DNA from: JTS-AC122 sp050246015 | Lineage (GTDB): Bacteria > Planctomycetota > Phycisphaerae > Phycisphaerales > UBA1924 | Direction of reading: 5' to 3' | DNA: 51,849 nt | Assembly: GCA_050246015.1 (NCBI GenBank) | Contig: JBFWWU010000025.1 | Span: 1-51,849 of the forward strand | In this document: one piece after another, positions 35,901 to 41,947 of the stretch | Layout: each line of letters opens with the position of its first letter | Numbering within the stretch: position 1 is the stretch's first letter | Notes under the pieces: generated by a model | Databases searched by the model: none | Seen by the model: only the letters and a program-made list of their open reading frames with translations | Told to the model about the DNA's origin: nothing | Program-made: the position numbers and the translations under genes

Positions 35901-37956
35901 CGCCGCTGACGTCGGCGCGGGGATCAACGGCCTCATCGACACCCTCACCATCCAGAGCGCAAGCAACGTCACCTTCAGCCGCGCGCTCTTCGCCAACTCC
36001 GTCGTCCAGACCGCCGGCACGGGCACCACCCGCTTCGCCGGTACACTCGTCACGCAAGGCGCCGGCGGCATCGACCTCAATGGCAACATCTTCTTCTTCG
36101 ATGAAAACGCCGTCACCATCAACGGAACCAACGGCGGGTTCTCGCTCACCAACAGCGGCGACGCGACCTTCGCCACCGGCAAGAGTTTCGAGTTCGAGGG
36201 CGCCTTCATCCAGGACGGCCCAGGTCGCGTCATCCTCGGTTCCAACATCTCCACCGGCAACGACGCCATGTCGTTCGCAGGACCCATCACCATCAACTCG
36301 CCCAGCGAGCTCTTCGTCCTCTCCACCGGCGGCGGGAACATGTCCTTCGCGAACACCGTCAACGACACCTCCGCCGGGGCGCACTTCCTGCGTCTCGATG
36401 CCGGCGGCACCGGTGACATCGCCTTCACCGCGGGTTCCGTCGGCGTCACCAACGCGTTCGGTGCCTTCCGCGCCCAGGGTCGCAATCTCACCGTGCGCGA
36501 GATCCGCACCGTCCGTACCGCCGATCCCCTCCGCACCGGCGACATCACCCTCCTCCCCTTGCTCACCCTCACCGACGTTGACCCCGCGTCCGATGTCGGC
36601 GCCGGCGTCCCCGGCTCCCTGGCCGGGCAGGATCTACGCCCCAACGGCATCATCACCATCAACGGCAACCTCGTCACCACCGGCGGCGGCCGCGTCCGCA
36701 TCGCCCAGAGCGTCGACGGCTCCGGTATGGTCGATAACGACGGGCACACCATCAACCAGCTCCAGGCAATCCCCTCCGTTGCCACCGTTGTCTTCGGCGA
36801 TGTCAACGGCGCCGGCGACGGCACCTTCACCATCAACTCCTCCGGCGACGTCATCTTCGGCAGGTTCTCCAAGGTCGCCGTCTTCGGCACCCTCAACGTC
36901 AACGCCCCGGGCCGCGCCGTCACCATCTCCGATATCACCGCCACCGATCAGATCAACATCTCCGCCGCCACCATCAACCTCCAGTCCCGACCGCCCGCCT
37001 TCCTGGTTGATCCCACCAACCTCATCGGCGGTCAACTCAACCGCATGAGTCCCGACAACGGCCCCAGCATCGTCGCTCGAACTCGCATCATGCTCAGCGG
37101 GAACCTCGTCAACCTCGATTCCTTTACGATCCCCACCTTCGGCTCAACGAGCAACAACGATGTCATCGGGGCCGTCGGCTTCGTGCCCATCTCCCTGGCC
37201 ACTTCCCAGATCCCCACCGCCGCCCGCCTGCGCTTCAACGACCCCGACCGCGGGCTCACCGCGCTCACCGTCAACTCTTCGGGCGTCGGCAACTTCGGCC
37301 TGGCCTCGGCCCTGGCCTCCGCCCTCCCGCGCGAAAACCGCTTCGAGGTCGGCACCGACGTCACCGTCGGCAAGGCCCAACTCGACGTGCTCCTCCAGAT
37401 GAGCATCTTCGCCCGCGAACTCAGCGACGACGAACTGCAGACCTTCCTCCGCGGGCTCGCGTTCTACAACGACACCCAGCGTGCCCTCTCCCGCGATGCC
37501 AGCGCCGAGGACTTCGAGGTCACCGTCAACCGTCTCTACCCCCCGCTGGTCGATCGCCTCGTCGGTGCCTACCTCCGCGTATTCTTCAAGCCCACCACCG
37601 ACCCGGCGACCGGCGAAGAGATCCTCACCATCCAGAACAACGCCGGCAAGCGCTCCGCCGCCGAGATCAAGGACATCCTCTCCAAAGCCCTCTCCCGCTT
37701 TATGGGCGACGCCACCGGCGCTCCGGACCCCGTCGCGTTCCGCGATTACCTGGAGACCGCCCCCGGCGAAGAGCAGGCGCACTACATCGTCCAGAACCTC
37801 GGCGAGTTCCTCACCGAACTCAAACTGCTGGGCCTTGGACCACGCGAAGAAGCCAACGCCCGCAAGGCCGTCTTTGATCCCATCCGTCCCAGCAAGTTCA
37901 CATCGCTCTCCCAGTTCGAACTGCTCCTCACCGGGCAGTCCGAACCCGTGCAATAA
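26920..37956 (+). CDS. TpsA giant filamentous-haemagglutinin-like adhesin
   Basis: A 3,678-aa secreted protein. A signal peptide with an extended basic N-region ends near Ala40 (LLCMQAIA). The TPS domain follows (about 42-290): GENVVAGSATFQRNG, TIIDYRSFNIASNEIV, SSNGIVYIANAQGVYFG and VYAAAGQI, which is the part read by the TpsB partner. The body is a beta-helix-type stretch rich in Gly, Ala, Thr, Asn and Asp, with short repeats TIDTExGxDGxAGSI (four copies, 28.8-29.9 kb) and longer ones in 32.8-35.1 kb, plus Asp-rich DxDxNxDG motifs that may bind calcium. The last 200 residues are non-repetitive and charged (from about 37.4 kb). No CdiA VENN motif or toxin tip was seen. The likely role is adhesion or aggregation at the surface. 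Coding third positions are almost entirely C. Confidence 0.88.
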   Translation: MRISRSARRITSGRVAGIGLGKYVWVGGGLVALLCMQAIAGPEGENVVAGSATFQRNGASTLITTGGPSTIIDYRSFNIASNEIVRINQPSADSRVLNRVPNSVMPTRIDGQLSSNGIVYIANAQGVYFGNHAIVNAAGVYAAAGQITNQDFLNNVNRFTSLAGDVINKGDIIGGSAGVALLGRHVANSGSISAPEGLVAMASGDSVYFTELRGHMMVEVTGGDAGDAAHGRANVQGPSRPGVENSGRIAARQTRLQSGDLYSLAIRMPGEIRSQDVVIHAAGEPRAQGNGNGQQRSVRGGGVDISGIIDATSTAPGGVGGSVQVLGDRVSLRGASIDASGSAGGGSVKIGGDYQGGGDTPRARHTRIDHDSAIRADAIDSGNGGRVIVWSDLTTGFAGDIFTRGGAQSGDGGFVEVSSRGHLSFTGHVDTSAPNGNIGQLLLDPTNILIVASGGDVNNFNQVDQFADNDRNMGAMTSSINASDLNSQMATVTLQATNNITFQAAVNMTNANAGINAQAGNNITVNSGATITTNGGPITFEANSSAAPAPTGTGSISINAAINTSGAGGAAANGLITLRVTGGSGSISVNSSLTSGSGGGGGIVLDITGGGTGSVNLGAASPITLSTDGASISFDDPVVITGTTTIDTERGNNSNAGSITFTGGISANGFGHDLTLDTSTTGAFTAGDISLGSVGGSVAGYVNDLMLSATGGGASGVVTLAGDVSLDASAADTGDFAITGALRTLIEAASVTIDTEQGNDGSAGSISLAAAPVSTTMPSIPVLNLTASTSFNAASGGAVSLGLVDGSGGGFLNEVNITTAGGAGGAAGTTTLSGNISVDSNGGDLSAFSIGGGGLTVIAADLTIDTEQVDDGSAGHIDLSGTTLTANSGSMSLRTLMLNTETTETNSNAGNISLGGASAAGSGGGAAAINSITIDMAGGASGSSGVLSLAGSFVLDGNGAAMDLADFTVNSGAATLLGNTSITTEAGADGDAGSVTFGAGVTIDGAFTFSIDASAGAAGDINLSDALGSGTALAGVDLRGDQIDVDDVRVSGNALFRANDVNFNGSAGGILGTGMASTLTVEPLAASTPFSIGTVTTPDTFSIDNAVLMQLGNFAGGLIFGRSDGTGLATVGDATFANPVTIRSGGAGGSVTLEAARTLTTAAANRAISLQAGTGNSGLLTTGAGSVIAAGAGSITLTADSINLLGGNNSISSTSTITLQPASPARPMVIAAAGAASDFALSTTELANITNGSAGIFLGRSDSSGPMTISAVTFQDPVTFRAPAMGGSITVNGLITGTGDADIAFSGSSATTTLNADIVTAVNNDISFDDSVILGVSTVNLTTSGTGFITFNGKIDGTSSGGQSLVASTGAAGSIVFFDNVGSTTRLGSVDLNAGTVDFMSTAQNLRTTGAGGDVDLTGVTSVLIRSNLTIDTSAGGAAGDILFGTAAIDTPAGPVSLNFDAIADGGGTGGAVSFGTIGAGGAPFASSLVARGDSITLNGNITTAGAINFGDTGINAINVATNVTLDNTAGANAAISLRNLVGNNTLNITADSGSALSIVGADLDTLMLTSGGTLSLSGLIETDTAQNFSSVGNIVLLGATTLTAQDSDAGNARRNITLGATNDVTGAFGLTVNGAAVSIASIGQGGGSDPTSLNVSATTGATITSAEVAGQVDVTSSAGDITIDTLDAGSNAVNLTATAGLINEADNDAAADVTGSTLTFVAAAGIGSLFGGIETSATSLSLTTTGAAAHIVLNDTRAGTTSVTAATTNGDVTLTDSMGDILVNTITAGTGGAVSVTASAGRILDNASDSFADITTTGAATLVGSGGIGNNASGSLDLDVATLTSASSTAGDIVLNLLDGNMSGVTINQITTADGNVTVDAPDASVMIAGSGITVDTGVMNGMSSISVAAPTGTIDVASAITADDGAINLSALDMTIGAGLTTAGNVTLAAANSGSIGVGAATVMGGLNVSNAELVLITADMLTISTTGGNGDITIDAVAVTDVMGINLVKFLATGGDNQITFSGAASQFQAMSACADNGVFVNVASVPMTTIGSLTLDGDADNSADMGMDHDSLVLGMGVMLESTGDLTLNAANGAIVAPGAVAFTAGGALNLGGPLSVGSLMLTAADGITISQDITSAGTIDIDADSNSDGNGTLTVDSGAMVVTNNADISINAADLDLDNGRLDAGGGAIALTVSDGSDAHLGGAPAMGDMNISAAELLNVTSNGFSLTTDGDVTVDAVTAFNPGMMTGTVSGLFSISAAGAMSTITFQNGDSFFDSLSVAARDLVIDTDVFCDTDFAAGLSTPGTLGIGDAMGDMSISKAELALIHADNATFGGANVTQIFVDNVAAADVMGITGLVTLDATRNDASITFQNAPSIFRRLTAVADDGIALSVDLSTTIGDLRLDADADDIMDTAGGVLAIADGVTLTSGIAMVLDATSGGIQGAGVTNLNAVQGIIINDSLSSAGTLTINSDTNADGVGALTFLGGTTNSTSDDNISITAANVFINGTLDAGMGSLSIVRSNAGAARLGGTDPGIGVLWLDSNELSRLTCLGFTFGGAMATLVEVDGVSAAAAPGISGTSTISALGNQGRVEFINNDSSFRALNVQANDGVAINRSLSTTQGLIQIDADANMMSDSSDTISVADSVNLSSATGISLSAPGGLRLDGAFGSTTTFTSGADGTINLPAFSAPSGSSLTINSQGDVILNGGDLGMGTLVVSVDSDNDGANTLSLRGNIAGAGNVLFSAGGVGAGDTIELFFDINSDGAIVLQNADTVTIGSAVAPNVNLNAGNGSLDIFTNIGAIRLDGPDMSMVRFMNSGGSMSFAPIVATNDANLQLTSTGVASIRTIDLNNGSFTADAGLSNIGSNLASIEAMNITINRDVTTQMNAGFSVIVNNAGAFTTDPAAVFNLDGAFTQSQEAMTTATVNLGGSITTSNDNISFASPLRLRGTGVTLNTGAGSGDISFADSVDSDMAGPVDLTLTAGTGNVSFAADVGAGINGLIDTLTIQSASNVTFSRALFANSVVQTAGTGTTRFAGTLVTQGAGGIDLNGNIFFFDENAVTINGTNGGFSLTNSGDATFATGKSFEFEGAFIQDGPGRVILGSNISTGNDAMSFAGPITINSPSELFVLSTGGGNMSFANTVNDTSAGAHFLRLDAGGTGDIAFTAGSVGVTNAFGAFRAQGRNLTVREIRTVRTADPLRTGDITLLPLLTLTDVDPASDVGAGVPGSLAGQDLRPNGIITINGNLVTTGGGRVRIAQSVDGSGMVDNDGHTINQLQAIPSVATVVFGDVNGAGDGTFTINSSGDVIFGRFSKVAVFGTLNVNAPGRAVTISDITATDQINISAATINLQSRPPAFLVDPTNLIGGQLNRMSPDNGPSIVARTRIMLSGNLVNLDSFTIPTFGSTSNNDVIGAVGFVPISLATSQIPTAARLRFNDPDRGLTALTVNSSGVGNFGLASALASALPRENRFEVGTDVTVGKAQLDVLLQMSIFARELSDDELQTFLRGLAFYNDTQRALSRDASAEDFEVTVNRLYPPLVDRLVGAYLRVFFKPTTDPATGEEILTIQNNAGKRSAAEIKDILSKALSRFMGDATGAPDPVAFRDYLETAPGEEQAHYIVQNLGEFLTELKLLGLGPREEANARKAVFDPIRPSKFTSLSQFELLLTGQSEPVQ
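28840..29915 (+). repeat. four-copy protein repeat within tpsA
   Basis: The motif TIDTE-x-G-x-D-G-x-AGSI recurs near 28855, 29176, 29507 and 29862, about 320-350 bases apart. Each is followed by a similar beta-helix unit. The copies differ at the base level, so they are old repeats rather than recent duplications. Confidence 0.7.
32840..35060 (+). repeat. long imperfect repeats with DxDxNxDG motifs in tpsA
   Basis: Blocks beginning AELVLITAD (about 32845), AELLNVTSN (33580), AELALIHAD (33895) and NELSRLTCL (34560) share the same order of segments, including ADVMGI, QITF/SITF and a DGDADN or DADADD-like acid run. Asp-rich motifs lie at 33358-33381, 34341-34364 and 35089-35109. The copies are diverged and partly truncated. 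Confidence 0.6.
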
Positions 37957-38027
37957 CATACCCCGCGCGCCGACCAGCGGCCCGCTCTCCAGCGCCATCG
38001 CCGCGTACCTCAACCCGATCTCTTCCC

Positions 38028-39089
38028 ATGGGCAAGGCCAACGTCCAACAACTCCTTCAGCCGATCGCGCCCGACAAGCCCTCCGGCGAGGACCTGTCCT
38101 ACGACCCAGCGCTGCTCGAACTCGAACGCATCATCCCGGGTACCGCCGAGCAGCAGATCGGGGACACCTTCGTCCCCGCCGAGGAGCCCAACTGGCGCGA
38201 TGTCGTTGACATGTCCATCAGCCTCCTGGGCCGAACAAAGCACCTGCGGGTCTGCCTTTACCTCTCGGTCGGCTTGCTGAAACTCGAAGGCCTCCCGGGT
38301 TTCCGCGACGGCATGCAGGTGCTCAAGGGCACGCTCGAAAACTTCTGGGATACCGCCTATCCACAACTCGACCCGGCCGACAACAACGATCCGCTGGAGC
38401 GCATGAACATCATCGCCCAACTTGCCGTCACACCCGGCACCCCCGGCGACCCGCTCCGCCTCTGCGAACGGATCCAGACCTGCCCGGTCACCAACTCGCG
38501 TCAGTTCGGCAGGCTCACGGTGCGCGACCTCTTGATCGCCCGCGGTGACCTCCCCGCTCCCGAGGGCGTCAAGCCCCCCGAAGCAACCCTCATCGAAGGC
38601 GCCTTCCAGGATACGCCCCGCGAGGACGTCGATGCGACGTTCTCCGCCGCCAAGGAGATCCTCGCCACCGCCGAGGGGATCGACAAATACCTCGACTCCA
38701 CCGTCGGGGTCGATCGCGCACCGGACCTCAAGACATTCCTCTCGGCGGTCAAAGACGCCATCAAGTGCATCGAGCCCAACTGGGCCAAACTCACCGGTGC
38801 GGCGGCTTCAGACGAAGCCGGCGGTTCGGCTGGCGGTGGGGTCGCGCCCGGCGCCGCCGCAGGACCGGGGGCCCGCCTCTCCGGCGACATCGGCTCTTCC
38901 GCCGATGTTGTAGTGGCCATCGACAAGATTTTCCGTTACTATCAACACAGCGAGGTGTCGAGCCCCGTGCCGCTCCTGCTCCGGGCAGCCAAGCGGCTGG
39001 TGGGAAAGGATTTCGCGGATATCGCCAAGCGTCTCCCTCCGGACGCCATCCGTACCGTGGAGGAAATCGCCCGTGATGAAGTCCCCTGA
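38028..39089 (+). CDS. tssA: type VI secretion protein TssA
   Basis: A 353-aa cytoplasmic protein that primes sheath-tube polymerisation at the baseplate/membrane complex. The N-terminal ImpA-type domain is clear: IAPDKPSGEDLSYDP (13-27) and the NWRDVVDMSISLLGRTKHLRV stretch, then WDTAYPQLDP. An Ala/Gly-rich linker (about 262-290) separates a short C-terminal segment with EVSSPVPLLLRAAKRLVGKDF, as in short-form TssA proteins. The length matches this subtype. It begins 71 bases after the tpsA stop on the same strand; no Shine-Dalgarno match is visible. It heads the sheath/tube set tssA-tssB-tssC-hcp. Confidence 0.88.
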   Translation: MGKANVQQLLQPIAPDKPSGEDLSYDPALLELERIIPGTAEQQIGDTFVPAEEPNWRDVVDMSISLLGRTKHLRVCLYLSVGLLKLEGLPGFRDGMQVLKGTLENFWDTAYPQLDPADNNDPLERMNIIAQLAVTPGTPGDPLRLCERIQTCPVTNSRQFGRLTVRDLLIARGDLPAPEGVKPPEATLIEGAFQDTPREDVDATFSAAKEILATAEGIDKYLDSTVGVDRAPDLKTFLSAVKDAIKCIEPNWAKLTGAAASDEAGGSAGGGVAPGAAAGPGARLSGDIGSSADVVVAIDKIFRYYQHSEVSSPVPLLLRAAKRLVGKDFADIAKRLPPDAIRTVEEIARDEVP

Positions 39090-39165
39090 TCTATCCCGCG
39101 TCTGACCGATCTTCGCATGATTCATGCCGACGATCCCCGCGGGCGCAGAACGTGAAAGGACGGCC

Positions 39166-39678
39166 ATGGCCAAGCAGAGTTCGCAGAAGTTCATCGCACG
39201 CAACCGCGCCCCGCGCGTCCAGATCGAGTACGACCTGGAGGTGTACGGCGCCGAGAAGAAGATCAACCTCCCCTTCGTCATGGGCGTCATGGCCGATCTC
39301 TCCGGCAAGCCCGCCGAGGCGCTCCCCGCCGTCCAGGACCGCAAGTTCCTCGAGATCGACATCGACAACTTCGACGACCGCCTCAAGGCGATGAAGCCCC
39401 GCGTCGCCTTCAACGTCCCCAACACCCTCACCGGCGACGGGAACCTGGCCGTCGACATCACCTTCGAAAGCATGGACGACTTCTCCCCCGCGGCCATCGC
39501 CCGCAAGGTCGAGTCGCTCAACACGCTCCTCTCCCAGCGCACCCAGCTCGCGAATCTTCTGTCATACATGGACGGCAAGGGCGGCGCCGAGAAACTCATC
39601 GCCGACGCGCTCGCCAACCCCGCGCTCATGCAGGCCCTCGCCGCGGCGCCGAAGCAGGAGGAATCCACCAATGGCTGA
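39166..39678 (+). CDS. tssB: type VI secretion sheath small subunit TssB (VipA)
   Basis: A 170-aa protein that assembles with TssC into the contractile sheath. Family features are obvious: QKFIARNRAPRVQIEYDLEVYGAEKKINLPFVMGVMADLSGKP (the second half of this conserved N-terminus), DRKFLEIDIDNFDDRLKAMKPRVAF and MDDFSPAAIARKVESLN. The ATG at 39166 has AAGGA five bases upstream, which is preferred over an in-frame start at 39124 that would add 14 unmatched residues. Its stop overlaps the start of tssC by eight bases, so the two are translated together as expected for equimolar sheath subunits. Confidence 0.94.
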   Translation: MAKQSSQKFIARNRAPRVQIEYDLEVYGAEKKINLPFVMGVMADLSGKPAEALPAVQDRKFLEIDIDNFDDRLKAMKPRVAFNVPNTLTGDGNLAVDITFESMDDFSPAAIARKVESLNTLLSQRTQLANLLSYMDGKGGAEKLIADALANPALMQALAAAPKQEESTNG

Positions 39679-41167
39679 AGCTAATCCGCAGACCCAGGCA
39701 GCCGCCGGCGAGCAGGTCGCCGAGATCTCAGAGTTCGAGAAACTCCTCTCCAAGGAGTTCAAGCCCAAGACCGACGACGCCAAGAGCGCGATCACCACCG
39801 CCGTCCAGACCCTCGCCCAGCAGGCGCTCGCCGGGACCTCGATCATCCCCGGCGAGTCCATCAAAACGATCGAGGCGATCATCGCCGCGATCGACAAGAA
39901 ACTCACCGAGCAGATCAACGCCATCATGCACCAGGCCGACTTTCAGAAACTCGAAAGCGCCTGGCGCGGGCTGCACTATCTCGTGAGCAACACCGAGACC
40001 GACGAGACGCTCAAGGTCCGCGTCCTCAACATCTCCAAGGCCGACGCCGCCAAGACCGTCAAAAAGTTCAAAGGCGCCGCCTGGGACCAGTCGCCTCTCT
40101 TCAAGAAACTCTACGAAGAAGAGTTCGGTTCCCCCGGTGGCGCGCCCTACGGCTGCCTCGTCGGCGACTACTACTTCGACCACAGCCCGCCCGATGTCGA
40201 GATGCTCGCCGGTATCGCCCAGATCTCCGCCGCCATGCACGCCCCCTTCATCGCCGCCGCCGACCCCAAACTCATGAACATGGACTCCTGGCAGGAACTC
40301 TCCAACCCGCGTGACCTCACCAAGATCTTCGGCACCGCCGAGTACGCCTCTTGGCGCTCCCTCCGCGAGTCCGACGACGCCCGGTACGTCGGCCTGGCCA
40401 TGCCGCGATTCCTCGCCCGCCAGCCCTACGGCGCCAAGTCCAACCCCGTCGAGGAGTTCGCCTTCGAGGAGGACACCGTCGGCGCCGATCACAGCAAGTT
40501 CGTCTGGGCCAACGCCGCCTACGCCATGGGCCTCAACATCAACAAGGCCTTCAAGACCTACGGGTGGTGCTCACGCATCCGCGGCGTCGAGTCCGGTGGC
40601 ATGGTCGAGGGGCTCCCCGTCCACACCTTCCCCACCGACGACGGCGGGGTCGACATGAAGTGCCCCACCGAGATCGCCATCACCGACCGTCGCGAAGCCG
40701 AACTCGCTAGGAACGGCTTCATGCCCCTCTCCCACTGGAAGAACACCGACTACGCCGTCTTTGTCGGTGCTCAGTCGCTGCACAAGCCGGCCGAGTACGA
40801 CGACCCCGATGCGACCGCGAACGCCAACCTCGGCGCTCGCCTTCCCTACCTCTTCTCCACCTGCCGTTTCGCCCACTACCTCAAGTGCATCGTCCGCGAC
40901 AAGATCGGCGGCTTCAAGGAACGCGCCGACATGGAGAAATGGCTCAACAACTGGATCATGCAGTACGTCGAGCCCGATCCCGCCAACGCCACCGAAGACG
41001 CCAAGGCGCGCCGCCCCCTCGCCGCCGCAGAGGTCAAAGTCGAGGAAATCCCCGGCAACCCCGGCTACTACTCGTCCAAGTTCTTCCTCCGCCCTCACTA
41101 CCAACTCGAAGGCCTCACCGTCTCGCTTCGCCTGGTTTCCAAACTCCCCTCCGCCAAGGGCAAATAG
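39671..41167 (+). CDS. tssC: type VI secretion sheath large subunit TssC (VipB)
   Basis: A 498-aa sheath subunit. Hallmarks include FQKLESAWRGLHYLV (96-110), GAPYGCLVGDYYFDH with VEMLAGIAQISAAMHAPFIAAADP, RFLARQPYGAKSNPVEEFAFEE, WANAAYAMGLNI and the GGMVEGLPVHTF region, all in the family order. The C-terminal HYLKCIVRDKIG and YQLEGLTVSLRLVSKLP are typical of the domain that binds TssB and ClpV-recognised helices. Length is normal. The start lies inside the end of tssB, eight bases of overlap. hcp follows after 128 bases. Confidence 0.95.
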   Translation: MAEANPQTQAAAGEQVAEISEFEKLLSKEFKPKTDDAKSAITTAVQTLAQQALAGTSIIPGESIKTIEAIIAAIDKKLTEQINAIMHQADFQKLESAWRGLHYLVSNTETDETLKVRVLNISKADAAKTVKKFKGAAWDQSPLFKKLYEEEFGSPGGAPYGCLVGDYYFDHSPPDVEMLAGIAQISAAMHAPFIAAADPKLMNMDSWQELSNPRDLTKIFGTAEYASWRSLRESDDARYVGLAMPRFLARQPYGAKSNPVEEFAFEEDTVGADHSKFVWANAAYAMGLNINKAFKTYGWCSRIRGVESGGMVEGLPVHTFPTDDGGVDMKCPTEIAITDRREAELARNGFMPLSHWKNTDYAVFVGAQSLHKPAEYDDPDATANANLGARLPYLFSTCRFAHYLKCIVRDKIGGFKERADMEKWLNNWIMQYVEPDPANATEDAKARRPLAAAEVKVEEIPGNPGYYSSKFFLRPHYQLEGLTVSLRLVSKLPSAKGK

Positions 41168-41283
41168 CCACACCCGGTTTCTCCGGCGCGCCACGACCGC
41201 ACGCCCCGTTCCACACACCAGAGTTCCCCGCCGCTCCCGGCATCCATCCGCACCCGTGCACGTTACGCGCACACATCTGAAAC

Positions 41284-41287
41284 GGAG
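41284..41287 (+). promoter_or_regulatory. ribosome binding site of hcp
   Basis: GGAG eight bases before the hcp ATG. The 128-base gap from tssC, larger than the other gaps in the tssABC set, could also hold an hcp promoter to boost tube production, but no promoter sequence can be named. Confidence 0.5.
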
Positions 41288-41295
41288 ATTGACTC

Positions 41296-41796
41296 ATGGC
41301 AGTAGACATGTTCCTCCAGATCGAAGGTATCAACGGTGACTCCACCGACTCCAAGCACGCCAAGTGGATCGAGATCCTCTCGTACACCCACTCCATCGTG
41401 CAGGCCACCGGCGGCGCGGCCAGCGCGCAGGGAACCCACGCGGGCGGCCGCGCTGACTTCTCCGACTTCTCTCTCGTCAAGCGACTCGACTCCTCCACGC
41501 CCACAATCATCAAGTTTGTCTGCGATGCCAAGCCGATCCCCAATATCTACTTCGAACTCTGCCGCGCCATGGGCGAGAAGACCTGCTTCATGAAGTACCA
41601 CCTGATCGATTCCATCATCTCCTCCTACCGCCCCAGCGGGCACGCCCAGGGCGAGGACCATGTCCCCCTCGAGGAAATCTCCTTCCGCTTCGGCGATATC
41701 AAGTTCGAGTACACCCCGACCGATCCCCGCTCCGGCGGCAAGGCCGGCCCGTCCATCAAGTCCGGCTGGAGCACCATCGAGAACAAGGCCCTCTAA
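41296..41796 (+). CDS. hcp: Hcp tube protein of type VI secretion (TssD)
   Basis: A 166-aa Hcp1-family protein that forms the hexameric inner tube. MAVDMFLQIEGINGDSTDSKHAKWIEI at the start, FSLVKRLDSSTPTI in the middle and the C-terminal LEEISFRFGDIKFEYTP are family signatures. There is no extra C-terminal domain, so it is a plain structural Hcp rather than an evolved effector Hcp. It is the last gene of the T6SS run and is followed 40 bases later by an intrinsic terminator. No vgrG or effector gene follows in this window. Confidence 0.95.
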   Translation: MAVDMFLQIEGINGDSTDSKHAKWIEILSYTHSIVQATGGAASAQGTHAGGRADFSDFSLVKRLDSSTPTIIKFVCDAKPIPNIYFELCRAMGEKTCFMKYHLIDSIISSYRPSGHAQGEDHVPLEEISFRFGDIKFEYTPTDPRSGGKAGPSIKSGWSTIENKAL

Positions 41797-41835
41797 GGCA
41801 CTCTCGCATCCGCCCCCGGTCCCCCCCGTCTCACC

Positions 41836-41861
41836 AAGCCCGCCCTCGTGGCGGGCTTTTT
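41836..41861 (+). terminator. intrinsic terminator after hcp
   Basis: AAGCCCGCC (41836-41844), a five-base loop CTCGT and GGCGGGCTT (41850-41858), followed by T residues. The stem is perfect over nine pairs. The A's before the stem also allow weak activity for the convergent GNAT gene. This marks the end of the T6SS transcript. Confidence 0.9.
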
Positions 41862-41947
41862 CATTCACCGTTCCGGAAACCCATTGCCCCCTCAGCCACC
41901 ACCGACCGGCCCGCCCACCCTGTCCTCTCGCCTCGCCGATCCCCGCT

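Noticed and set aside
26920..37956. TpsA as a contact-dependent inhibition toxin (CdiA)
   Set aside because: No VENN motif or toxin-like tip was seen and the next gene is tssA, not a small immunity gene.
41296..41796. Hcp as an effector-carrying (evolved) Hcp
   Set aside because: At 166 aa it has only the tube domain and no C-terminal extension.
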